A stretch of DNA of 5,202 nucleotides from Nocardia sp. (lineage in GTDB: Bacteria > Actinomycetota > Actinomycetes > Mycobacteriales > Mycobacteriaceae), in the NCBI GenBank assembly GCA_013361595.1, contig JABFXT010000070.1, positions 1 to 5,202 on the forward strand, in the 5' to 3' direction. The position numbers and the translations under genes are program-made. The notes below the pieces were generated by a model that was given only the letters and a program-made list of their open reading frames with translations, did no database searches and had not been told where the DNA came from. Position 1 is the first letter of the stretch; each line of letters opens with the position of its first letter. Shown here one piece after another: positions 1-5,041 of this stretch.

Positions 1-897
1 GAGCACCACCAGCGCGGCCGCCTTGGCCAGCACCAAGCGCCCATAGGTAGTGGTGAACAGTTCGTCCATGGGCACCCGCACCCAGGAGTTCGCCACTCCA
101 CTGATCGCCAGAACCACGAAGGACACCAGGGCCACCGTGGAGAAACGCCGGGCCGCGAGGGCCGTATGGGTTCCGTCACGCAGCGCGTGCACCAGCAGGG
201 CGGCGAGCCCACCGACCCAGACCGCCGCGGCGATGAGATGCAGAATCAGGCTGTTGGTGGCCACATCGTGGGCGCCGCCCGATGCGGAATGCCCGGTCAG
301 CGCGAGCGGCATCATGACCGCGAGCGAGCCCGCGAACAGCACCGGGGTCCAGCCCCAGCGCAGCGCGAGCCGGCAACCGATGGCCAGCACCAGCGCCGCG
401 ATCGCGGTGAGCCGCCAGGTGCCGGCGAGTTCGATCTCGTTCGCGACACCCCATAGATCCTGCGGCGCGAGGATCTCGGTGACCGGACGTCCGGTGCTGT
501 CGGACACGGTCAACGGCACGAGCAGGGCGGCGGATACCGCCCACCCCACCGCCAGACCGGATGCGCGGCGTACCGCCCGGTAGCCACCCACGTCGAGGAG
601 CCCGCCGCGCTGTGGCGGCACCAGGAAGGCCGCGAACAGCAGCGCGCCCACGGTGAACGCCGCGAACAGATCCGACAGTGCCCGGTCCGCGGGCAGCCCG
701 TAAGTGGTCAGCGCGCCCGGGTCCGGAATGCCCAGCAGGCTCAGCGCCTGAGCGGCCGACAGGCCGACCACCAGCATCGACACCACCGCCGCGAGCGCCG
801 CGGCCAGTACGGTCAGCACGGCCGCGACGGCCGCCGAACCGCCGGGCCGACCGGCCTCGGTGACGGGTTCGGCGGCGGGGGCCTGGGCTGACGACAT
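1..897 (-). CDS. CopD-type copper resistance / cytochrome c oxidase assembly membrane protein, N-terminal part
   Basis: This is a polytopic membrane protein, probably of the actinobacterial type that joins a CopD copper-handling domain to a CtaG-like cytochrome oxidase assembly domain (Rv0102 of M. tuberculosis is the one I recall). Seen: 299 codons without a stop. They run from ATG at 897 to the window edge, so the C-terminal part is missing. A short polar N-terminus (1-20) precedes hydrophobic stretches near 21-47, 76-94, 112-130, 159-180, 185-200, 216-236 and 253-270. A histidine-containing segment, GHSASGGAHD (201-210) followed by H220 and AVWVGGL (225-231), leads to TTTYGRLVLAKAAAL (282-296). 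That order is typical of CopD domains, which are thought to move or bind copper in the membrane. The start was chosen because a TACTCT box lies exactly 7 bases upstream and there is no ribosome binding site. Family assignment is confident. The C-terminal CtaG domain is inferred, because it lies outside the window. Confidence 0.85.
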   Translation of the reverse strand, partial: MSSAQAPAAEPVTEAGRPGGSAAVAAVLTVLAAALAAVVSMLVVGLSAAQALSLLGIPDPGALTTYGLPADRALSDLFAAFTVGALLFAAFLVPPQRGGLLDVGGYRAVRRASGLAVGWAVSAALLVPLTVSDSTGRPVTEILAPQDLWGVANEIELAGTWRLTAIAALVLAIGCRLALRWGWTPVLFAGSLAVMMPLALTGHSASGGAHDVATNSLILHLIAAAVWVGGLAALLVHALRDGTHTALAARRFSTVALVSFVVLAISGVANSWVRVPMDELFTTTYGRLVLAKAAALVVL

Positions 898-904
898 AGG
901 TTCG

Positions 905-910
905 AGAGTA
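905..910 (-). promoter_or_regulatory. -10 box of a probable leaderless promoter for the CopD-like gene
   Basis: On the minus strand TACTCT (a TAnnnT hexamer) is followed by 7 bases and then the ATG at 897. No purine-rich ribosome binding site is present between them. This spacing puts the transcription start at or next to the A of the ATG. The same geometry occurs before cmrA and orn in this window. No convincing -35 hexamer is visible. Confidence 0.55.
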
Positions 911-965
911 GTTCGGTGGGCCCGGTCCGGCCCGGCGGGGCTGTTTCCGGGCAGCCCAAAAGAGA

Positions 966-980
966 CGATCGAGTCGATCG
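966..980. repeat. Perfect 15-bp palindrome upstream of tRNA-Arg, possible operator
   Basis: CGATCGA-g-TCGATCG is a perfect inverted repeat with a single central base. It ends one base before the candidate -10 box TACACT (982-987) for tRNA-Arg and about 70 bases from the CopD-like start. The position would suit a regulator or nucleoid protein acting on the -35 region, but no known regulator is recognised. GATC and CGATCG palindromes also arise by chance in GC-rich genomes. Confidence 0.4.
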
Positions 981-981
981 C

Positions 982-987
982 TACACT
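982..987 (+). promoter_or_regulatory. Candidate -10 box for tRNA-Arg
   Basis: TACACT fits the TAnnnT form and stands in a small AT-rich patch (ctacacttttcag), in a region that is otherwise GC-rich. Initiation about 7 bases downstream would leave a leader of roughly 38 bases before tRNA-Arg, for RNase P to remove. No good -35 hexamer is visible at 16-18 bases. The call rests on the hexamer and its position only. Confidence 0.4.
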
Positions 988-1032
988 TTTCAGCTGGACA
1001 GCGCGGCCGTTGTCCGCCATGGTGGAACCACT

Positions 1033-1106
1033 GCCTCCGTAGCTCAGTTGGATAGAGCAAGGGCCTTCTAATCCCTAGGTCGCAGGTTCGATTCCTGCCG
1101 GGGGCG
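1033..1106 (+). tRNA. tRNA-Arg (anticodon UCU)
   Basis: All four arms fold. The acceptor stem GCCTCCG (1033-1039) pairs with CGGGGGC (1099-1105), with one G-U pair. The D stem is GCTC/GAGC. The anticodon arm AGGGC/TCCCT has loop CTTCTAA (1065-1071), so the anticodon TCT is at 1067-1069. The T stem GCAGG/CCTGC (1082-1086 and 1094-1098) has loop TTCGATT. The discriminator base is G1106 and CCA is not encoded. The tRNA reads AGA and AGG, rare arginine codons in GC-rich actinobacteria. Position 31-39 is a C-U apposition (1064/1072), so the anticodon stem has only four canonical pairs. Confidence 0.96.
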
Positions 1107-1109
1107 CTC

Positions 1110-1150
1110 CACCCACCCGACTGAGCTGTTCGGGCCAGTCGGAGTGGGTG
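1110..1150 (+). terminator. Hairpin terminator after tRNA-Arg
   Basis: CACCCAC CCGACTG (1110-1123) pairs with CAGTCGG and GTGGGTG (1136-1142 and 1144-1150). This gives 14 base pairs with one bulged A at 1143 and a 12-base loop. It begins 4 bases after the tRNA. No run of T follows, which is common for terminators in actinobacteria. Termination is therefore inferred from the strong stem and its position. Confidence 0.6.
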
Positions 1151-1255
1151 TACCCCCTGGAACGAGCCCCAAACCCACAATCCCGGTCCGTGATCCCCCG
1201 CATACGCTCCGCTCGTACGCCGGGCCGCGAGCGGGCTTCGACCGGCCGCGCCCTC

Positions 1256-1261
1256 TAGGGT
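1256..1261 (+). promoter_or_regulatory. -10 box of a probable leaderless promoter for cmrA
   Basis: TAGGGT is followed by exactly 7 bases and the ATG at 1269. This places the transcription start on or beside the start codon. The AGGG inside the box could alternatively act as a weak ribosome binding site if transcription began further upstream. An in-frame GTG at 1260 overlaps the box and is unlikely to be the start. Confidence 0.6.
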
Positions 1262-1268
1262 GTCGGGA

Positions 1269-2072
1269 ATGGGTTTGCCTTCGCCTACCGCCGAAAGCCG
1301 CGCCGTGGTCACCGGAGCTTCGTCCGGAATCGGAACCGCACTGGCCACCGAACTGGCCCGGCGGGGCCATTCGCTGATCCTGGTCGCGCGGCGCGGTGAG
1401 GTCCTCGAGGAACTGGCCGACCGGCTGACCCGGGACCACGGCATCACCGCCGAGGTCCGCGCCGTCGATCTCGCGAACCGGGAACAGCGCGCGCCGCTCA
1501 CCGAGGAGCTCGCCGGCCGCGATATCTCCGTCCTCTGCAACAACGCGGGGATCGCGACCTTCGGCCCCCTCGCCGGCCTCGATCCGGCCTACGAACGCGA
1601 CCAGCTGGAACTGAACGCCGTCGCCGTGCACGATCTGACCCTGGCAGTCCTGCCCGCGATGCTGGCCCGCCGCGCCGGGGGCATCCTGGTGAGCGGATCG
1701 GCGGCCGGGAACATGCCCATCCCGAACAATGCGACCTACGCGGCGAGCAAAGCGTTCGCCAACACCTTCGCCGAATCGCTGCGGGGCGAGTTGAAGGGCT
1801 CCGGCGTGCACATCACCCTGCTCGCACCGGGACCCGTGCGCACCGAGACCCCCGACCCCGCCGACGCGTCCCTGGTCGACCGGATGGTCCCGGACTTCCT
1901 CTGGGTGTCCTCCGAATACACGGCCCGTATCTCGATCGACGCGCTGGCCCGGAACAAGATGCGGGTGGTACCCGGTTTGATCGGCAAAGGTATGAGCACC
2001 GCGGGCAACTACGGGCCGCGCGCGGTCACCGCCCCGATCGCGGGCGCCTTCTACAAGAAGCTCGGCGGCTGA
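1269..2072 (+). CDS. cmrA: Short-chain dehydrogenase/reductase, probable mycolate reductase CmrA
   Basis: A 267-residue classical SDR with a Rossmann fold. Motifs are in the expected order: nucleotide-binding TGASSGIG (15-22), NNAG (91-94), catalytic Ser144 in VSGSAAGN, the YAASK pair Tyr157/Lys161, and LAPGPVRTE (185-193). The whole protein strongly resembles, as I recall it, Rv2509 of M. tuberculosis and its C. glutamicum ortholog. Shared stretches include [29 protein letters not shown] and the C-terminal [13 protein letters not shown]. CmrA reduces the 3-oxo group left after the condensation step of mycolic acid synthesis, using NADPH, in the cytoplasm or at the membrane face. The position directly upstream of orn fits that identity. 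Start: ATG 1269 lies 7 bases after TAGGGT, and the in-frame GTG at 1260 would overlap the box. The function is inferred by family; the SDR class is certain. Confidence 0.88.
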   Translation: MGLPSPTAESRAVVTGASSGIGTALATELARRGHSLILVARRGEVLEELADRLTRDHGITAEVRAVDLANREQRAPLTEELAGRDISVLCNNAGIATFGPLAGLDPAYERDQLELNAVAVHDLTLAVLPAMLARRAGGILVSGSAAGNMPIPNNATYAASKAFANTFAESLRGELKGSGVHITLLAPGPVRTETPDPADASLVDRMVPDFLWVSSEYTARISIDALARNKMRVVPGLIGKGMSTAGNYGPRAVTAPIAGAFYKKLGG

Positions 2073-2089
2073 TCCGGCCCGCTCCGGAT
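2072..2089 (+). terminator. Small hairpin at the end of cmrA, possible weak terminator
   Basis: ATCCGG (2072-2077) pairs with CCGGAT (2084-2089) across a 6-base loop, starting on the last base of the cmrA stop codon. A short pyrimidine-rich patch (cctttcc) follows. The stem has only 6 pairs, so termination is uncertain. cmrA transcripts could continue into orn, which also appears to have its own promoter. Confidence 0.3.
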
Positions 2090-2142
2090 ACCTTTCCGCA
2101 CAGTGGGGGTGGCGATTGCGCCTGCCGGACAGCGCGGCTGAT

Positions 2143-2148
2143 TAGGGT
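2143..2148 (+). promoter_or_regulatory. -10 box of a probable leaderless promoter for orn
   Basis: TAGGGT, the same hexamer as before cmrA, is followed by exactly 7 bases and the GTG at 2156. No ribosome binding site is visible. The earlier in-frame GTGs at 2147 and 2150 overlap or follow the box too closely to be starts on this transcript. Confidence 0.6.
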
Positions 2149-2155
2149 GGTGCGA

Positions 2156-2797
2156 GTGTCGGACAAATTAGTGGTGTGGATGGATTGCGAGATGACCGGG
2201 CTCGACCTGGCCACCGACAAACTGATCGAGGTGGCCGCCCTGGTGACGGACAGCGATCTGAATGTGCTCGGTGACGGTGTGGATATCGTGATCCACGCCG
2301 ACGACGCGGCGCTCGCCGCGATGCCCGAGGTGGTCGCCGATATGCACGCCCGGTCCGGCCTGACCGAAGAAGTGCGGCAGTCCACGGTCACCCTCGCCGA
2401 CGCCGAGCGGCAGGTACTCGACTATGTGAAGCAGTACGCGCCCACCGCTCGCGTGGTGCCGCTGGCCGGGAACTCCATCGCCACCGACCGCGGTTTCATC
2501 GCCCGGGACATGCCGGAGCTGGACGCGCATCTGCACTACCGGATGATCGACGTCAGCTCGATCAAGGAGCTGTGCCGCCGCTGGTATCCGCGAATCTATT
2601 TCGGCCAGCCGGAGAAGGGCCTGGCCCATCGCGCGCTCGCCGATATCAAGGAATCGATCCGGGAGCTCGAGTACTACCGGCGGACCGCGTTCGTCCCCGC
2701 ACCGGGGCCGTCGACCGCGGAGATATCCGCGATCGCCGCCGAGATCGGTGCCGATTCCGGCAGTGGATCCGACCACACCGGAGACGACCGGTCGTAG
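2156..2797 (+). CDS. orn: Oligoribonuclease (DEDDh 3'-5' exoribonuclease)
   Basis: A 213-residue cytoplasmic enzyme that degrades 2- to 5-nucleotide RNAs to mononucleotides. It finishes mRNA decay and clears pGpG made from cyclic-di-GMP. All five DEDDh residues are present: Asp10 and Glu12 in [11 protein letters not shown], Asp111 in [17 protein letters not shown], and His158 and Asp163 in [10 protein letters not shown]. The family block [16 protein letters not shown] (130-145) followed by [10 protein letters not shown] makes the call secure. The short, polar, poorly conserved tail from about 185 (STAEISAI to [13 protein letters not shown]) is typical of actinobacterial versions. GTG 2156 was preferred over the GTGs at 2147 and 2150. 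It gives the usual short N-terminus before the first motif and stands 7 bases after the TAGGGT box. The gene follows cmrA by 83 bases and precedes tRNA-His. Confidence 0.97.
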   Translation: MSDKLVVWMDCEMTGLDLATDKLIEVAALVTDSDLNVLGDGVDIVIHADDAALAAMPEVVADMHARSGLTEEVRQSTVTLADAERQVLDYVKQYAPTARVVPLAGNSIATDRGFIARDMPELDAHLHYRMIDVSSIKELCRRWYPRIYFGQPEKGLAHRALADIKESIRELEYYRRTAFVPAPGPSTAEISAIAAEIGADSGSGSDHTGDDRS

Positions 2798-2851
2798 GCT
2801 CGGCCGACCGGCACACCGATAACCGATTGGCTTGCGGAGGGGTGGACGCGC

Positions 2852-2857
2852 TACTAT
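2852..2857 (+). promoter_or_regulatory. Candidate -10 box for tRNA-His
   Basis: TACTAT stands in the only AT-rich patch between orn and tRNA-His, about 27 bases before the tRNA. TTGGCT (2827-2832) could be the -35 hexamer, but the 19-base spacing is long. TTGCGG (2832-2837) gives only 14. The -10 call is therefore stronger than any -35 call. Confidence 0.5.
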
Positions 2858-2883
2858 CTAGGCCGCCGGTGCGAATCGGTGAT

Positions 2884-2957
2884 GGTGAGTGTAGTTCAGT
2901 TGGTAGAGCACCAGGTTGTGATCCTGGCTGTCGCGGGTTCGAGTCCCGTCACTCACC
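2884..2957 (+). tRNA. tRNA-His (anticodon GUG)
   Basis: The acceptor stem GTGAGTG (2885-2891) pairs with CACTCAC (2950-2956). The extra 5' base specific to tRNA-His is encoded: G at 2884 (position -1) faces C73 at 2957. The anticodon stem CCAGG/CCTGG holds the loop TTGTGAT (2916-2922) with anticodon GTG at 2918-2920. The T arm is GCGGG/CCCGT with one G-U pair and loop TTCGAGT. CCA is not encoded. The gene lies 86 bases after orn. Confidence 0.97.
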
Positions 2958-2960
2958 CTG

Positions 2961-2994
2961 AAGAGCCCGAGGACCTGCAGGTCCTCGGGCTCTT
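2961..2994. terminator. Bidirectional intrinsic terminator between tRNA-His and the DUF4389 gene
   Basis: A perfect 34-base palindrome has arms at 2961-2977 and 2978-2994, centred on CTG|CAG, with AA at its left end and TT at its right, running into TTTC. As RNA it gives a very stable GC-rich stem (about 15 pairs with a minimal loop) with U residues on both strands. It lies 3 bases after tRNA-His and 15 bases beyond the DUF4389 stop, which comes from the opposite direction. It can therefore end both transcripts. Confidence 0.88.
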
Positions 2995-3009
2995 TCATTC
3001 GGAACGGTC

Positions 3010-3774
3010 TCAGACTTCGGGCTTTCCTTCCTCGCCACCGGGCTCATCCGCATCGGCCGCGGGTTCGCCCGTATCGACTACCGGCGCCCCGGCCTCGGCG
3101 ACGGGCACGACCTCGTCCCGGGCTCCCTGATCCAATCGGAACGGTGGGTATTCGTCGCGCAAGAGCGAGGCATAGGTCTGCACGCGCAACATCCACCTGT
3201 TGATCCCCATCACGAAATCGAACAGCCCCTGTGAATAGCGGGCGGCGAAGAGCAGACCGACCAGGGCGACGAAGGTGAGGACACCGATCAGCGGGATACC
3301 CGCGGCACTGGCCGTGCTGTCCGCGTCGTCGACACCGACCAGCCACGCGGCACCGGTCATACCGCCGATGATCAGGTAGTGCGGAATCGCCAGCAGCCAC
3401 CATTTCACCAGCACGAGGCCGCGATGCAGGGTCGGCGGATAGTCGACGGCCAGATCCGCCGGATAGTCGTCATCGGCCGATAACGAGAACGGCGGATATC
3501 GGTCGGTCCCCGCCGGAGACCACGCGTAGAAGCCCACGCGCCAGGTCCACCGGATGACGCCGACGCTGTAGTCGAACAGCGCGCGAGGATATCTGCCGGT
3601 GAACAGGATCGCGAAGAACGCGATCACTGTGACCACCGCATAACCGATGTGCAGGAAGAACAGAACAATGTAGTGCGGAATGGCGAGAAGCCATTTCACG
3701 ATCCACATCCAGCGCGACAGCGCGGGGTCCAGATCGCCGCGGACTCGGACCGGGTATCCGGCGGGAGCAGGCAT
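3010..3774 (-). CDS. DUF4389 domain membrane protein with internal duplication
   Basis: A 254-residue membrane protein of unknown function that I recognise as DUF4389, a family common in actinobacteria. Seen: two copies of the same unit. Each begins with a (V)KW..LLAIPHY helix (26-35 and 124-133), has a second hydrophobic helix (about 46-59 and 161-177), then a G/A-RY...LFDF/Y...G..RW segment, and ends in YPPFSL or YPPFRL (93-98 and 209-214). Four membrane helices are likely. The last 40 residues are acidic, rich in Pro, Ala, Asp and Glu, and probably disordered. Start: ATG 3774 has AAGGAG 11 bases upstream, slightly far but the best site. No start is conserved further upstream, although the reading frame stays open into the insertion sequence. 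The gene converges on tRNA-His across a shared terminator. No function is claimed. Confidence 0.85.
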   Translation of the reverse strand: MPAPAGYPVRVRGDLDPALSRWMWIVKWLLAIPHYIVLFFLHIGYAVVTVIAFFAILFTGRYPRALFDYSVGVIRWTWRVGFYAWSPAGTDRYPPFSLSADDDYPADLAVDYPPTLHRGLVLVKWWLLAIPHYLIIGGMTGAAWLVGVDDADSTASAAGIPLIGVLTFVALVGLLFAARYSQGLFDFVMGINRWMLRVQTYASLLRDEYPPFRLDQGARDEVVPVAEAGAPVVDTGEPAADADEPGGEEGKPEV

Positions 3775-3838
3775 CGTGATCAACGCTCCTTCGAGGGTGC
3801 TGGTCCGGCCGACCCAACAGGCTCGGCCGCCCCTCAAT

Positions 3839-3854
3839 TGTGAGCTATCACACA
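3839..3854. promoter_or_regulatory. Possible CRP/GlxR-type binding site upstream of the DUF4389 gene
   Basis: On the minus strand TGTGTGATAGCTCACA matches the actinobacterial cAMP-receptor consensus TGTGAnnTAnnTCACA in all specified bases but one (the fifth, T for A), including the central TA. It lies 65 bases upstream of the DUF4389 start in an unusually AT-rich patch. It could serve that gene or, before the insertion arrived, the divergent gene at 5152. No promoter hexamers can be fixed around it. Confidence 0.45.
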
Positions 3855-3924
3855 TATTTTCGGGATCGTCCCGCCGTACCGACACGGCATCGAGATCAAC
3901 GCCGAGCCCGCTCCCGGCCCGCGG

Positions 3925-3930
3925 ACTAGC
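3925..3930. repeat. Left copy of the NCTAGN target site of the insertion sequence
   Basis: ACTAGC directly abuts the left end of the element and matches CCTAGC at 5015-5020 in 5 of 6 positions, all except the first. IS481-family elements are known to insert at NCTAGN and duplicate it. The complement of CTA at 3926-3928 is also the TAG stop codon of the transposase. Confidence 0.8.
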
Positions 3931-4908
3931 TGTACTGACCTGAGAGGTTGGGAACGCGGGCTGCTGGTGGGTGTCCGCCGAGTGCGGTGTGGCCGCGGTG
4001 GTGATTGTAGGTGTGTAGCCAGGTCGTGAACTCGTGGCAGCGTTCGGTGTCGCTTCGATAGGCGCGGGCGTAGCCCATTCGTCGGCGAGGGTGCGGTGGA
4101 AGCGTTCGACCTTGCCGTTGGTTTGGGGTCGGTAGGGGCGGGTCCGTTTGTGGACGACCGGGCCGAGAGCTTCGGCGAAGGTGCGGGATCTGTAGCAGGA
4201 ACCGTTGTCGGTCAACACCGTGGCGATGGTGACGCCGTGGCCGGTGAACCAGGCCGCGGCGCGGGCCCAGAACGCGGCGGCGGTGTCTTTGCGTTCATCG
4301 GCGAGTAGTTCGCTGTAGGCCAGGCGGGAATGGTCGTCGAGTGCGGTGTGCAGGTAGTGGTAGCCGATCACCGGGTGGCCCGAGCGGCTGCGGGCCCGGG
4401 TGTGGTTGCGGGCGTTGCGGCTGCCGCCGGCGCGGCCGAGCACCCGCCAGCCACCACCGTCGGGGATCTTGCCGAGTTTCTTCACATCCACATGCACCAG
4501 ATCACCGGGACGGGCATGTTCGTAGCGGCGGATGATCTGTCCGGTTGCCCGGTCCAGCCACGCCAGCCGGGCCAGGCGGTAGCGGACCAGGACCCGGTGC
4601 ACTGTCGAGGGATGCAGACCGAGGAGATAGCCGATACGGGCCGGGCCCCAGCGGCGCAGGATCCGCACTTTGATGATGCGACGCTCGGTGCGTGTCGGTG
4701 TCCGGGCCGGGCTGTGATGCGGGCGGCTGGACCGATCGGTCATCGCCGCGGCACCGGCGAGGCGATATCGGTCGGCCCACCGTTTGGCGGTGGTCGCCGA
4801 GACCTGGAATCGTTCGGCTGCGCGACGCAGGGGCCAGCCGTCCTCGACGACACAACGAGCCAGCCGTAACCGGCCCAACTCCGACAACGGGGCATTACGG
4901 TGAACCAC
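3926..4908 (-). pseudogene. IS481-family transposase, frameshifted near the C-terminus
   Basis: A DDE transposase of about 327 residues if repaired. Residues 8-50 form a helix-turn-helix (ERFQVSATTAKRW), with a second possible one near 99-107 (HPSTVHRVL). The catalytic triad is intact: Asp141 in HVDVKKLGKIP, Asp234 in LTDNGSCYRS and Glu269 in NGKVERFHRTL, giving the DD(35)E spacing. After GAA TGG (4080-4075) the frame breaks because one base is missing between 4073 and 4072. The next frame, from TAC at 4072, gives the expected 48-residue tail (YARAYRSDTERC ... NHHRGHTALGGHPPA ... LSGQYS) ending at TAG 3928-3926, outside the element. Start: GTG 4908 has GGAGG 5 bases upstream. The product is probably inactive or impaired, unless the gap is a sequencing error or is bypassed by ribosomal frameshifting. 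No slippery heptamer is visible at the site. Confidence 0.85.
3931..3956. repeat. Left terminal inverted repeat of the insertion sequence
   Basis: It begins TGTACTGACC, matching the reverse complement of the right end exactly over 10 bases, then GTTGG at 3947-3951 and ACG at 3954-3956. It doubles as coding sequence for the C-terminal LSGQY of the transposase. Confidence 0.85.
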
Positions 4909-4968
4909 GAAGACCTCCGATGGATGAGTGCGTTCCTAGACAGCTCGCACTTCACTCGGAGGTCTTCG
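4908..4968 (-). promoter_or_regulatory. Hairpin in the transposase leader that buries its ribosome binding site
   Basis: Perfect 13-bp arms (4908-4920 and 4956-4968) are extended inward by 8 more pairs with one bulge (4925-4932 with 4946-4954). In the minus-strand mRNA the GGAGG ribosome binding site and the first base of the GTG start lie in the 3' arm, paired with CCTCC of the 5' arm. An RNA containing both arms should be poorly translated. Such structures are known in other insertion sequences, where they limit transposase made from outside transcripts. Confidence 0.7.
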
Positions 4969-4988
4969 CCTTTGTCAGCTCGACACGC

Positions 4989-5014
4989 CGTCACCAACGT
5001 TCATGGTCAGTACA
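4989..5014. repeat. Right terminal inverted repeat of the insertion sequence
   Basis: Its reverse complement begins TGTACTGACC and matches the left end at 19 of 26 positions. It lies about 80 bases upstream of the transposase start. No clear TAnnnT box is visible here, so the element's own promoter cannot be placed. Confidence 0.85.
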
Positions 5015-5020
5015 CCTAGC
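5015..5020. repeat. Right copy of the NCTAGN target site
   Basis: CCTAGC follows the terminal CAGTACA of the element directly and repeats ACTAGC at 3925-3930 apart from its first base. The mismatch may be a later mutation. Confidence 0.8.
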
Positions 5021-5041
5021 CGGCGGAAGGGCGTCGAATAT

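Larger units (their letters stand above)
3931..5014 (-). mobile_element. IS481-family insertion sequence, complete, 1084 bp
   Basis: The element is bounded by imperfect inverted repeats (3931-3956 and 4989-5014). The outer 10 bases, TGTACTGACC, are identical, and 19 of 26 match overall. Both ends are flanked by NCTAGN. It carries one transposase gene on the minus strand that runs into the left repeat. Length, repeat type, target choice and transposase all agree with IS481. It sits between the DUF4389 gene and the start of the next gene, which point away from each other. Its own transposase points at the DUF4389 gene. The good terminal repeats and near-perfect target copies suggest a fairly recent insertion. 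Confidence 0.9.

Noticed and set aside
1018..1041. A tiny ATG frame just before tRNA-Arg
   Set aside because: It ends after seven codons at a TAG formed by the tRNA itself and has no ribosome binding site.
1033..1150. tRNA-Arg as an integration (att) site
   Set aside because: No repeat of the tRNA 3' end and no integrase are present in the window. Housekeeping genes lie on both sides.
176..1543. A 455-codon open frame on the minus strand
   Set aside because: It overlaps the CopD-like gene, tRNA-Arg and cmrA, and its translation is Arg/Gly/Ala-rich with no domain. It is a GC-rich shadow frame.
1068..1811. A 247-codon minus-strand open frame
   Set aside because: It is antisense to cmrA and runs through the tRNA-Arg gene. 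The sense strand encodes a complete SDR with all motifs.
2168..2776. A 202-codon minus-strand open frame
   Set aside because: It is exactly antisense to orn, low in complexity and rich in Gly, His and Arg. It has no recognisable domain.
2883..3130. Plus-strand frame crossing tRNA-His
   Set aside because: Its start lies in the tRNA, and it crosses the terminator and the end of the DUF4389 gene antisense. It is not a gene.
4330..4869. A 179-codon plus-strand open frame inside the insertion sequence
   Set aside because: It is antisense to the transposase, whose catalytic motifs are clear on the other strand, and it has no ribosome binding site or recognised domain.
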